41,975 bases of DNA, taken from a virus. A model generated the notes under the pieces. The model was given only the letters and a program-made list of their open reading frames with translations. It was not told the DNA's origin and did not search any database. Positions 20,377 through 27,038 of this stretch are shown here, piece after piece. The stretch is taken from positions 1 to 41,975 of the IMG/VR virus record IMGVR_UViG_3300042566_000909; one strand, given 5' to 3'. Every line of letters starts with the position of its first letter. The first letter of the stretch is position 1. The position numbers were made by a program, and so were the translations under genes.

Positions 20377-20823
20377 TCACTTCTCCTTCATGATGTGTCG
20401 GGTCTTGCCCTTACAGGTGTGCGTAGTGTCTCGCTTACATTGTGCCAAGTCCATTGACTGAATCATGAACCTACGACCGCAATCGTGACACTTAGCCGAG
20501 TACGACCGCATGCCCTTATCCCATTGGTCTCTACGAATGGGTGTATTGCCCTCTAGGGCTTCGTCTGCGTAGACCGTGATGGCTTCGTCGCACTTGACGC
20601 ATACAACGACCTTCACGCCGTATTCCTTGCCCTGAAACACAATGGGCGAGTAGGTGCGCCACTCTTGCTTGATAGCACCGCACCAACGGCAACGGCAGTC
20701 TCGCTTCGTGATGTCCTGCTGTGCCTTGTGAATGCCGACCTGCTGGAGAACGACCTTCTCCACTACGGGAATCGGGATTCGCTTCTGTTCGGCTTGGTTC
20801 TTGATGTGCTGTGTCATTCGCAT
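20377..20823 (-). CDS. Zinc-cluster protein, paralogue B (148 aa)
   Basis: ATG 20823 follows CTACTAGAAGGAGTAAGCAA; the longer upstream frame runs through the LexA-like array and is not protein-like. Same length as 17969-18415 and shares VKVVVCVKCDEAIT, the QW.KGMRSY.AKCH.C block and the KTRHIM end. Cysteine groups: CRWC, CVKC, CHDC, and a late C...C. Upstream: five LexA-like boxes, bipartite motif f and an operator promoter. Function unknown; SOS-linked expression is inferred. Confidence 0.75.
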   Translation of the reverse strand: MRMTQHIKNQAEQKRIPIPVVEKVVLQQVGIHKAQQDITKRDCRCRWCGAIKQEWRTYSPIVFQGKEYGVKVVVCVKCDEAITVYADEALEGNTPIRRDQWDKGMRSYSAKCHDCGRRFMIQSMDLAQCKRDTTHTCKGKTRHIMKEK

Positions 20824-20853
20824 TTGCTTACTCCTTCTAGTAGGTATGCCCTC

Positions 20854-20882
20854 ACTATAACGGAGGGGTGTAATACATAAAC
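20854..20882 (-). promoter_or_regulatory. Operator-in-spacer promoter
   Basis: GTTTAT-N17-TATAGT with GTATTACACCCCT in the spacer; motif f overlaps the -35. Confidence 0.65.
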
Positions 20883-20907
20883 GTATCGGAGGCACAAAAG
20901 TGTGCGT
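20880..20907 (-). promoter_or_regulatory. Bipartite motif f
   Basis: ACGCACACTTT-N11-TACGTT, slightly degenerate but with the same spacing. Confidence 0.55.
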
Positions 20908-20930
20908 GTCATTCGTCACATCTCTTGACA

Positions 20931-21013
20931 GAACAAGTGTTCGCCTCCCCGACCGAACGAGTGTTCGCCGAACGAGTGTTCCCCGAACAGGTGTTCGTAC
21001 CGAACAAGTGTTC
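20931..21013. promoter_or_regulatory. Array of five LexA-like boxes
   Basis: GAAC-N4-GTTC at 20931, 20955, 20970, 20985 and 21002; inner bases AAGT, GAGT, GAGT, AGGT, AAGT. Four have flanking C...G on both or one side, as in the CGAAC-N4-GTTCG SOS box. Confidence 0.7.
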
Positions 21014-21055
21014 GCCCGTGAGACAAAGAGACCCAAAGTGTCTCACCGTCTCGCC

Positions 21056-21181
21056 TGTGGATAAACCTGTGGAAAACTATGTTGCTGACTACAAGTAAGT
21101 TATCCACACCCTGTGGAAAACCTTATCCCCACCCTGTGGACAAACTTATCCACACGCTGTGAATAAACCTGTGGAAAACTT
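21056..21181. promoter_or_regulatory. DnaA-box cluster 2, candidate origin
   Basis: Exact TTATNCACA sites at 21056, 21100, 21146 and 21158, a TTGTCCACA (actinobacterial consensus) at 21135, and several TGTGGAAAA near-matches. An AT-rich stretch follows at 21180-21240. Confidence 0.65.
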
Positions 21182-21239
21182 TTCCGCCAAAAAACTTGAC
21201 AAACCAAAAACTTTATGCGAATCCGAAACTAGAAACCAG

Positions 21240-21315
21240 ATGCCCGCCCCGTAGCCCCGTGTGCTACGCGCTGGCATAGCAGTCCCGTGGGTGTAAACCC
21301 CGTGCGGGGCTCGTG
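21240..21315. repeat. AGYCCCG hairpin cluster
   Basis: AGCCCCGTGTGCTACGCG, AGTCCCGTGGG and CCCCGTGCGGGGCT in 70 bases. Confidence 0.5.
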
Positions 21316-21349
21316 AGGTGAGTGGTCGCCCAACTCGTGGATTCGGGGA

Positions 21350-21392
21350 ATAAAAAATGGGTCGCCACCCCGTATGTAGGGAAACGACCCAT
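21350..21392 (-). terminator. Intrinsic terminator
   Basis: Perfect ATGGGTCG/CGACCCAT stem followed by TTTTTTA on the minus strand, after gene 21412-21633. Confidence 0.85.
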
Positions 21393-21411
21393 GAAGGTAA
21401 CCCGAAGAATC

Positions 21412-21633
21412 TCAGTCAATCAGGAACTCAGGGCGAGCGAGGGCAAGGGCTTCGCCAATCTCAATCGCCGTAAATGCCTGAGGGTTATCCAAGTCTCTGA
21501 CCGTCACGAAGTTAGCCCCAACTGTCGGGTCATTGGCTATCTCCGCAAGGTTGCCGTACGCCTGACAGACCGCATCTAAGTGGGATTCGCAATCCTCGTA
21601 GACCATCTCCCAAGTCACTATGTACCTAGCCAT
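21412..21633 (-). CDS. Hypothetical protein (73 aa)
   Basis: AGGAG lies ten bases before the ATG. MARYIVTWEMVYEDCESHLDA (strand then helix) resembles small phage ferredoxin-like proteins; a second part, FVTVRDLDNPQAFTAIEIGEAL, is also strand-helix. No promoter of its own is seen, so it is probably read through from the DUF6011 gene upstream. Confidence 0.6.
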   Translation of the reverse strand: MARYIVTWEMVYEDCESHLDAVCQAYGNLAEIANDPTVGANFVTVRDLDNPQAFTAIEIGEALALARPEFLID

Positions 21634-21744
21634 TTGTGTTGTCTCCTATCTGCCCCTGAGGGCGGTTGTAAGGGGCTGGAAAGCCCAAAGCCCCCGTGTC
21701 ACCCAATGAGGCAACACGGAGGCGTATGTGAGGCGTGGAAGGGC

Positions 21745-22260
21745 TTACGCCAACTTCCTCGCACACACTGGTCCGATACCCCGTGCGACTGATTCGGGGT
21801 CGTTCAGGAATCGCCCGCAGATGACGCAGTGACCGCACTCGTGTCCGAGCGCACCTGCCTGCTCAACGGTGAGCGCAACAATCGCACCCGTGCTGATTCG
21901 GTTGGCGAGGGTGACCATACCGCCACGCTCAAATGTCCACGAAGTGGCGAGAGCCTGCTTGGTCATTGCGTAGGTGTGTCCACCGCCGTTACGGGCAGGG
22001 CGCACGAACCATACGGTTGAGTGAGCCGATTCCCAGTAGAACCCAACGGGGGGAACTGGCAACGCCTGAGCACCATTGCGTTGGACTTGGCGAGCCTGAG
22101 CCTTGTTGCGCATGGAAACCGCAGAGCGAATCTGAGCCTCCGTGAGCGTACGGTGACGACGGTAATACTTGGCGAGATTCTGAGCGAAGTCAGACCAAGT
22201 CTGATTGCCGAGCCAAACTGCGAGGTCTGCTACCTCGGAAGCGTCTAGTTGAGTGGACAT
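21745..22260 (-). CDS. DUF6011-type zinc protein (171 aa)
   Basis: ATG 22260 follows AAAGGGGTTGCA. The C terminus CGHCVICGRFLNDPES plus VARGIGPVCARKL is the DUF6011 metal-binding motif, frequent in actinophage and plasmid proteins. The N-terminal part has VADLAVWLGNQTWSDFAQNL and a basic helix with SAVSMRNKAQARQ. The middle, WFVRPARNGGGHTYAMT, fits a small beta domain. Likely nucleic-acid associated; not established. Confidence 0.8.
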   Translation of the reverse strand: MSTQLDASEVADLAVWLGNQTWSDFAQNLAKYYRRHRTLTEAQIRSAVSMRNKAQARQVQRNGAQALPVPPVGFYWESAHSTVWFVRPARNGGGHTYAMTKQALATSWTFERGGMVTLANRISTGAIVALTVEQAGALGHECGHCVICGRFLNDPESVARGIGPVCARKLA

Positions 22261-22299
22261 TGCAACCCCTTTCATGGGTCTAGTAGGTTTACGAAATCA

Positions 22300-22328
22300 A
22301 CTATACAACGGGGGTGTTACATAGTCAA
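22300..22328 (-). promoter_or_regulatory. Operator-in-spacer promoter
   Basis: TTGACT-N17-TATAGT with ATGTAACACCCCC in the spacer; drives the DUF6011 gene. Confidence 0.85.
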
Positions 22329-22425
22329 GGATTATCTGAAAAAAGTGTAAATAAACTTCGCCAGACATTTGCCAGCCCAACCCAACCGCTGTCCCAAACC
22401 GAACTCACCAAACCCCCACAGCCCC

Positions 22426-22454
22426 CGCTTTCCGCCACCGTCGCCCTTGTAGCG
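22426..22454 (-). repeat. GACGGTGGC repeat, copy 13
   Basis: GCTACAAGGGCGACGGTGGC on the minus strand. Confidence 0.8.
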
Positions 22455-22494
22455 CAATCCCACACGCACCACCCGCAGGGGCGCACGCACCCCC

Positions 22495-22567
22495 ATAGCC
22501 CCGCAGCGGCGCATAACGCGACACGTTACGTCACAGCCCCGCTTGACAGAGTCGGCGGCGGGACTCG
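22495..22567. repeat. AGYCCCG hairpin cluster
   Basis: AGCCCCGCAGCGGCGC, AACGCGACACGTT, AGCCCCGCTTG and GGCGGGACT. Confidence 0.5.
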
Positions 22568-22607
22568 CGGGGTCGGGCGAGCAGAATCTTGGTCAAAATC
22601 TTGGGTA

Positions 22608-22636
22608 AAGAAAAACCCCGCCATTTCTGACGGGGT
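22608..22636 (-). terminator. Intrinsic terminator
   Basis: ACCCCG/CGGGGT stem followed by TTTTCTTT on the minus strand, after gene 22656-22823. Confidence 0.8.
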
Positions 22637-22655
22637 GATTCTGTGGTTGTGAGGT

Positions 22656-22823
22656 TCAGGAGTTGGCGTTTGTTTTTTCGTTGCTGTGTGATTGCTCAAC
22701 GATTCTGTTTAGCCAGAACCGACTAGCACCGAATGCGTACGGGTAACCGTGCTGTTCCACCATCTCGGGGAGTTGGTCTAGTAAATCCTTGATTGCCTTT
22801 ATGTCTGCCTTGGTGAGTTCCAT
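22656..22823 (-). CDS. Small hypothetical protein (55 aa)
   Basis: CTACTAGAAAGGTAAAC precedes the ATG; promoter at 22849 and terminator after the stop make a complete single-gene unit. Sequence is helical (MELTKADIKAIKDLLDQL, EQHGYPYAFGASRFWLNRI) and hydrophilic at the end. No family recognised. Confidence 0.65.
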   Translation of the reverse strand: MELTKADIKAIKDLLDQLPEMVEQHGYPYAFGASRFWLNRIVEQSHSNEKTNANS

Positions 22824-22848
22824 GTTTACCTTTCTAGTAGTTGCCCCT

Positions 22849-22877
22849 ACCTTAGCGGAGGGGTGTTGTATAGATAA
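22849..22877 (-). promoter_or_regulatory. Operator-in-spacer promoter
   Basis: TTATCT-N17-TAAGGT with ATACAACACCCCT in the spacer. Confidence 0.6.
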
Positions 22878-22938
22878 CGGATAGACCGAGGGGATTAGTG
22901 CGCTATCTCAATGTGACGCACGCCACACCCAACAATGC

Positions 22939-22967
22939 GAGACTATGTTACACCCATCTGTTAGATT
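22939..22967 (+). promoter_or_regulatory. Operator-in-spacer promoter
   Basis: GAGACT-N17-TAGATT with ATGTTACACCCAT in the spacer, divergent from the promoter at 22849. Confidence 0.55.
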
Positions 22968-23007
22968 TATCTCATAGAAGTACTAGACCCATGAAAGGGG
23001 GGAAATA

Positions 23008-23334
23008 ATGAATACACGAATCCGTGAAGGTCGCCAATGTGACCCGAAGGTACTCCGTGACCAAATCGGAATGATGACGGTCTTGGCAGTATCGGGTGGG
23101 CGATGGGGTGCTATCCGTGACAACGAAGGCGAACCCATCGGTGTCATCTTTCCGTGCGGAACAAATCGCACGGTAGAGGTCACCCTGTCCTTTTGGGACA
23201 CCTACACCGTACGGCGCTACCGCCAAGTGGTGAGAGGCGAGCGCAGAGGCGAGGACATTCTTGAGCACGAAGCAACGAATGTCTACTGCGACGAAATCAG
23301 CGAAGCGGTCTACACCGCTAGTTGTTGGAAATAA
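23008..23334 (+). CDS. Hypothetical protein (108 aa)
   Basis: AAAGGGGGGAAATA precedes the ATG. The part LRDQIGMMTVLAVSGGRWGAI followed by VEVTLSFWDTYTVRRYR resembles a widespread phage/plasmid family whose members read ILxQLGGxRFxxMTGA then LxxxDTYxVxF. Function unknown. Followed by a strong terminator at 23360. Confidence 0.6.
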   Translation: MNTRIREGRQCDPKVLRDQIGMMTVLAVSGGRWGAIRDNEGEPIGVIFPCGTNRTVEVTLSFWDTYTVRRYRQVVRGERRGEDILEHEATNVYCDEISEAVYTASCWK

Positions 23335-23359
23335 TCCCACCAGCGCACAGAACCAAGAG

Positions 23360-23389
23360 ACCCGCCCCCACAAAGGGCGGGTTTTTTGA
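23360..23389 (+). terminator. Intrinsic terminator
   Basis: ACCCGCCC/GGGCGGGT stem, then TTTTT. Confidence 0.9.
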
Positions 23390-23433
23390 TGCCCCAACAC
23401 AAACGAACCCGAACAACCCCCAGAAGAACACCC

Positions 23434-23472
23434 CCGCAGCCCCGCCGCACCTTGCTGGCAACGGGACTTCTG
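23434..23472. repeat. AGYCCCG hairpin
   Basis: AGCCCCGCCGCACC to AACGGGACTTCTGG; lies in a 285-base gene-free gap before the helicase gene. Confidence 0.45.
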
Positions 23473-23619
23473 GACGAATAAATCAACCCCAGAACCAGGT
23501 CATCCGCCAGGTCAACCAGAACAATCAAAAAAAGTCAAGTTTTTTCTGACAAAAAGACACCCAAGGGTACTTGCCCCCAAAATCAACAAAAAAAACAAGA
23601 AATCTAGTAACATTTGCCT

Positions 23620-25542
23620 GTGCCTGAGACGCAACTATTACTTGCCGACGACCATCTTGTCCTCATCTTCCCGTACGACAAAGACCAGGTTGATGAAATC
23701 AAACGCATCAAGAACTCCAAATGGGACAAGATAGCGAAAGTCTGGAGAGTCCCGATGACAAGTCTTAATGAGGCGCGGGACTTCGCAGCCAAGCACGGCT
23801 TCTGGGTGGAACCAGATGTACTTCGCTTTGACCTCCCAGAACCAGACAACCAGGTGTTCGGGGTCCTCCTAGAAAAAGATTGGATTTACCTCTCTTTTGC
23901 CTTTGACCCAGTAAAAGTCAAGGCGGTCAAACAAATACCGAGCATAACTTGGCACGCAAAGACCAAATCATGGCGTGCGCCCCTCGCTTCCATCCACGAA
24001 TGTATTGATTGGGCGAAGAAGTTTCGTGAAGTTTTACCGCAGGACCTAGAAGACCTGGCTGCGGGAATCCTCCAGAAGCATCAAGAATCCGTGAAAGAGT
24101 CCCGTGCTACCGATGCAGACATCTCTGTTGCGGGGCTGCCGCTGCTCCCGTACCAGAGAGCGGGCGTAAAGTACGCCGCAGCCGCACGCAGGACCTTTAT
24201 CGCCGACGATATGGGGTTAGGGAAAACCATTCAGGCGATTGCGACCGTGGAATATGTGTACGACTCGTACCCAGCGGTTGTGGTCTGCCCACCGAACTTG
24301 GTGCTGAACTGGGTAAATGAGTACCAAAAGTGGTTACCTAGCAGGAAAGTTGTTGCCGTAACCGACCGAAAGTCCTTCCCCGAGGAAGAGTTTGATGTTC
24401 TTGTTGTCGGATACTCCAACATCACCCATTGGGAAAAGCGTCTGACGGGGATGCGTTCGTACGTGTTTGACGAATCCCATTACATCAAGACCCCAACCTC
24501 CCAAAGAACTAAATCTGCCATCAAGATGTCCAAATCAGCCCCGCCAGAAGGAATCGTTCTGGCTTTGACGGGAACCCCAGTCACGAATCGTCCAGCCGAG
24601 TACGCATCCCAACTGGACGCAATCGGTCGTTTGGATAAGTTTGGAGGACTTTGGGGGTTTTACCGACGGTATTGCGGTGCTTTCCGAGACAGATTTGGTC
24701 AATGGAACATCTCTGGACACAGCAACCTGGACGAACTCAACGAAAAACTCCGAGGAAACTGCTACATACGCAGAACCAAAGACCAGGTTCTGGAGGACCT
24801 GCCGCCAGTCCGCCATGCTCCGCTCGTGGTCAGCGGGACTTCAGCGGCGATGAAGGAATACCGAAAGGCGGAGGAGGACATCGTTGAGTACCTGGTTGCC
24901 CGAGCGAAGGAACTCGCCGAGGAACTGGGTGTTTCACCAAAGTCAGCCGCTGTTCTCGCAAAAATCAAAGCCGAATCCAACGAACACATGGTGAAGTTGA
25001 GTGTTTTGCGCCGTCTAGCCGCCAAAGCCAAGATGGAAGCAGCGAAAGAAATCATAGAAGCACACATTGAGGCTGGTCAGAAAGTTGTTGTTGCTGCCCA
25101 CCACAGGGACATCGTTGATGAACTCGCAGCCAGGTTCGGGGACATGAAAATCCAGGGCGGGATGAAGGTGGAAGATGTTGAGGCTGGGAAGTCCCGTTTT
25201 CAGAATGAACCCGTCGGGACTGCTCCCGTGATGGTGCTCAGTATCCAAGCCGCGAAGACTGGGCATACTTTGACCGCAGCGCAAGATGTTTTGTTTATGG
25301 AGTTGCCATGGACGCCAGCCGACGTTGACCAAACTTATTCAAGATGCCACCGACTTGGGCAGAAAGGTTCAGTCACGGCGACTTATCTTTTGTGTGAGGG
25401 AACGGTGGACCAGCAAATCTATGACCTCATTGAGGCGAAGCGAAGCATTGTGAATGTCGCTACCGATGGGGGCGAAGTTGATAAAGCGGAGTCCGTTGGC
25501 TCTGCGCTCGTCGGGTTGTTCACCGAACGAGGCTTGACTTGA
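23620..25542 (+). CDS. SNF2-family helicase with two HARP-like repeats (SMARCAL1-like)
   Basis: About 640 residues. I chose GTG 23620 because -10 TAACAT ends six bases before it; TTG 23614 is in frame too. Two N-terminal repeats (about 16-66 and 91-137) share the strand-DxxxVxxIKxI-xxxxWxxxxKxWRxP-helix pattern of HARP domains of SMARCAL1. Then an SNF2 core: motif I DDMGLGKT, motif II DESH, motif III LTGTP, a helicase C-terminal half with a QAAKTGH block and motif VI SRCHRLGQKG. SMARCAL1 enzymes anneal RPA-coated ssDNA and remodel forks; here a role in phage replication or recombination is inferred. Nearby ssb fits. Confidence 0.9.
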   Translation: MPETQLLLADDHLVLIFPYDKDQVDEIKRIKNSKWDKIAKVWRVPMTSLNEARDFAAKHGFWVEPDVLRFDLPEPDNQVFGVLLEKDWIYLSFAFDPVKVKAVKQIPSITWHAKTKSWRAPLASIHECIDWAKKFREVLPQDLEDLAAGILQKHQESVKESRATDADISVAGLPLLPYQRAGVKYAAAARRTFIADDMGLGKTIQAIATVEYVYDSYPAVVVCPPNLVLNWVNEYQKWLPSRKVVAVTDRKSFPEEEFDVLVVGYSNITHWEKRLTGMRSYVFDESHYIKTPTSQRTKSAIKMSKSAPPEGIVLALTGTPVTNRPAEYASQLDAIGRLDKFGGLWGFYRRYCGAFRDRFGQWNISGHSNLDELNEKLRGNCYIRRTKDQVLEDLPPVRHAPLVVSGTSAAMKEYRKAEEDIVEYLVARAKELAEELGVSPKSAAVLAKIKAESNEHMVKLSVLRRLAAKAKMEAAKEIIEAHIEAGQKVVVAAHHRDIVDELAARFGDMKIQGGMKVEDVEAGKSRFQNEPVGTAPVMVLSIQAAKTGHTLTAAQDVLFMELPWTPADVDQTYSRCHRLGQKGSVTATYLLCEGTVDQQIYDLIEAKRSIVNVATDGGEVDKAESVGSALVGLFTERGLT

Positions 25543-25567
25543 CAATATAACACCCCCATGATATACT
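25539..25567 (+). promoter_or_regulatory. Operator-in-spacer promoter
   Basis: TTGACA-N17-TATACT with ATATAACACCCCC in the spacer; the -35 overlaps the helicase stop codon. Confidence 0.85.
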
Positions 25568-25598
25568 TACTTTATACCTACTAGAAAGGACTAGAAGT

Positions 25599-25826
25599 AT
25601 GGAATCAGGATATCTAAACGGGAGTCGTTGGTGGGTCACCCTCAACTACAACTCCACACGCAAGTTCAGTATCAGTTACTTGGCTAAAGGGGCAAGCAGA
25701 ATGTCTAAACACGACATTGTGACTTACCGTGAAGGTGCGCCACACTACGAGGCGTATACGACAGAAACGGGCAAAACCATACCGCAGTTTGTGGCGAAAG
25801 CACTTTGGGAGTTCATAAACCAATAA
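25599..25826 (+). CDS. Hypothetical protein (75 aa)
   Basis: Leader CTACTAGAAAGGACTAGAAGT precedes the ATG. Strand-rich (RWWVTLNYNSTRKFSISYLA) followed by HDIVTYREGAPHYEAYTTE and a terminal helix (PQFVAKALWEFINQ). A complete single-gene unit with its own promoter and terminator. No family recognised. Confidence 0.65.
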   Translation: MESGYLNGSRWWVTLNYNSTRKFSISYLAKGASRMSKHDIVTYREGAPHYEAYTTETGKTIPQFVAKALWEFINQ

Positions 25827-25844
25827 CTAAAAACCAAACCAAGG

Positions 25845-25874
25845 AGCCCACCCGTCAAAAGGTGGGCTTTTTCT
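25845..25874 (+). terminator. Intrinsic terminator
   Basis: AGCCCACC/GGTGGGCT stem, then TTTTCTTT. Confidence 0.9.
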
Positions 25875-25891
25875 TTGCCCCTTCCCGTTAG

Positions 25892-25920
25892 CCCCGCACG
25901 ACCAGTTGCGCGGCGGGGCT
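25892..25920. repeat. AGYCCCG hairpin
   Basis: Perfect AGCCCCGC/GCGGGGCT stem with a 13-base loop, between the terminator and the tRNA. Confidence 0.6.
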
Positions 25921-25946
25921 GCGGGGTCTATTCTGCCGACGGTTAG

Positions 25947-26020
25947 CCTCCGTGATGCGTCTGGTTGACGCAGGGTGTCTTATACACACCTGTAGCAGGG
26001 TTCAATCCCCTGACGGAGGA
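25947..26020 (+). tRNA. tRNA-Ile (anticodon UAU)
   Basis: A full cloverleaf folds: acceptor CCTCCGT/ACGGAGG (7 pairs), D stem TGCG/CGCA with GG in the loop, anticodon stem GGTGT/ACACC with loop CTTATAC (anticodon TAT), T stem CAGGG/CCCTG with loop TTCAATC, discriminator A. CCA is not encoded. Position 8 is G rather than the usual U. It would read AUA, a codon rare in most Actinomycetota but frequent in the A/C-rich genes at 2-4 kb. Confidence 0.85.
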
Positions 26021-26046
26021 CTCCTGAATAAATCTCAACAAAAGCC

Positions 26047-26075
26047 TTGACATTCATACACCCACTGAGTAACAT
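26047..26075 (+). promoter_or_regulatory. Leaderless operator-type promoter
   Basis: TTGACA-N17-TAACAT, spacer with CATACACCCACT; the -10 ends six bases before ATG 26082. Confidence 0.7.
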
Positions 26076-26081
26076 GAAGGC

Positions 26082-26246
26082 ATGAACTTTGATGAACTAC
26101 TAGACGAGTTGTTCCGACCCCTCACTGAGTGTTGCGGAAAGATACCAAGCGACCGAGGTGATGTCGGCTACTGCCACTACTGCGAGATGAGCATGGAGTG
26201 GTGTCAATGCGACGCAGATGATTTCTGTAAGTGTGTACCCAAGTAA
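26082..26246 (+). CDS. Cysteine-rich small protein (54 aa)
   Basis: Start ATG lies six bases past the -10. Eight cysteines in 54 residues: ECCGK, GYCHYCEMS, WCQCDADDFCKCV. The arrangement suggests two zinc sites. No family recognised; likely leaderless translation. Confidence 0.65.
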   Translation: MNFDELLDELFRPLTECCGKIPSDRGDVGYCHYCEMSMEWCQCDADDFCKCVPK

Positions 26247-26271
26247 CTCTGTCACACCCCCGCTGTATAGT
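26243..26271 (+). promoter_or_regulatory. Operator-in-spacer promoter
   Basis: GTAACT-N17-TATAGT with CTGTCACACCCCC in the spacer; overlaps the upstream stop. Confidence 0.65.
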
Positions 26272-26300
26272 GATGTTGTAACTACTAGAAAGGTAAAGCA

Positions 26301-26558
26301 ATGGGCATTGATTACGACGCATGGCTAGAACAGCCATACCAAGATGCTTGCGATGCGCAAGACGCATACGACGAAGCAGAAGAGTCCTACCGAGAGTCTG
26401 ACTATTACTGGGAAGACTACGAAGAGTGGCTAAAGACCAACGAAGGTAAGTCTGAAGCAGATTGGGGAGAGACCAGCGACTACGTAAAGTCCGTTGAGTC
26501 CTACCAAGCAATGAAGAACGAACCACCAACCGAGGAGGATTACTATGGTCGGTACTGA
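26301..26558 (+). CDS. Acidic Tyr-rich protein (85 aa)
   Basis: Leader AACTACTAGAAAGGTAAAGCA precedes the ATG. Very acidic and aromatic (DAQDAYDEAEESYRESDYYW), a composition seen in DNA-mimic proteins, but no family is recognised. Its 3' end overlaps the next gene by 14 bases. Confidence 0.6.
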   Translation: MGIDYDAWLEQPYQDACDAQDAYDEAEESYRESDYYWEDYEEWLKTNEGKSEADWGETSDYVKSVESYQAMKNEPPTEEDYYGRY

Positions 26559-26835
26559 AACTAAATACGACGGCGCAATCAACGAGCCCGTACCATTCGT
26601 AGGCACACCCGAAGAAGCGGAAGCCAACTTCGCCACACACCACTTCGGTTACGACGGCGAAGATTATGACGCTCGTTGTATCTCATGTGACTCAAAAGTG
26701 TGGCACAAATCAGCCAACTACCCATGCGGAACAGAAGTACCGAGGCAAGTTCGTGTGTTCTTTACCGACGGCACGGAAGTCGTCATGACCGAGCAAGAAC
26801 ACGACATTTTGCTCAAATCAGCAGAAAAAATCTAA
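26545..26835 (+). CDS. Hypothetical zinc-binding protein (96 aa)
   Basis: GAGGAGG lies upstream of ATG 26545 inside the previous gene. CISCDSKVWHKSANYPC forms a likely zinc finger; the end VRVFFTDGTEVVMTEQEHDILL is a strand-turn-strand-helix. No named family. Confidence 0.6.
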   Translation: MVGTETKYDGAINEPVPFVGTPEEAEANFATHHFGYDGEDYDARCISCDSKVWHKSANYPCGTEVPRQVRVFFTDGTEVVMTEQEHDILLKSAEKI

Positions 26836-26897
26836 CAAATAACACAACTCGCAAATCTGTGTATTTACTGGGGAAACTTGGTTTATACACGGATTTA

Positions 26898-26937
26898 TTG
26901 CGGGGCTGATGCGTCTTCGGGGCGAACTTCTGGAGGC
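26898..26937. repeat. AGYCCCG-type element
   Basis: GCGGGGCTGATGCG then CGGGGCGAACTTCTGG, upstream of the lytic operon. Confidence 0.4.
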
Positions 26938-26977
26938 ATCAAGGTAAACTATAAGTCGTGACATATTGACATAGAAA

Positions 26978-27009
26978 CATCGGCGAACCTTCCTCGTTCC
27001 ACGCCGATG
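26978..27009. other. Stem-loop before the lytic genes
   Basis: Perfect CATCGGCG/CGCCGATG stem with a 16-base loop and no U-run, 30 bases upstream of the start; possibly a 5' UTR structure. Confidence 0.5.
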
Positions 27010-27038
27010 CCTTATCCACCTAGTGAAAGAGAAAACCA

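Larger units (their letters stand above)
20824..21411. other. 588-base regulatory/origin-like region
   Basis: No gene. In minus-strand order: terminator, AGYCCCG hairpins, AT-rich stretch (21180-21240), DnaA-box cluster, perfect GTGAGACA/TGTCTCAC palindrome (21018-21046), five LexA-like boxes, bipartite motif f, promoter. The densest regulatory DNA in the window. Confidence 0.65.
22329..22655. other. Gene-free intergenic module
   Basis: Minus-strand order: terminator, AGYCCCG hairpins, repeat copy 13, then the promoter at 22300. No bipartite motif here. A plus-strand frame across it is proline-rich and lacks a start signal. Confidence 0.6.

Noticed and set aside
20931-21013. Possible CRISPR array
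   Set aside because: The palindromic units are only 12 bases with 15-24-base periods and no unique spacers; no cas genes are present. LexA-like boxes explain them better.
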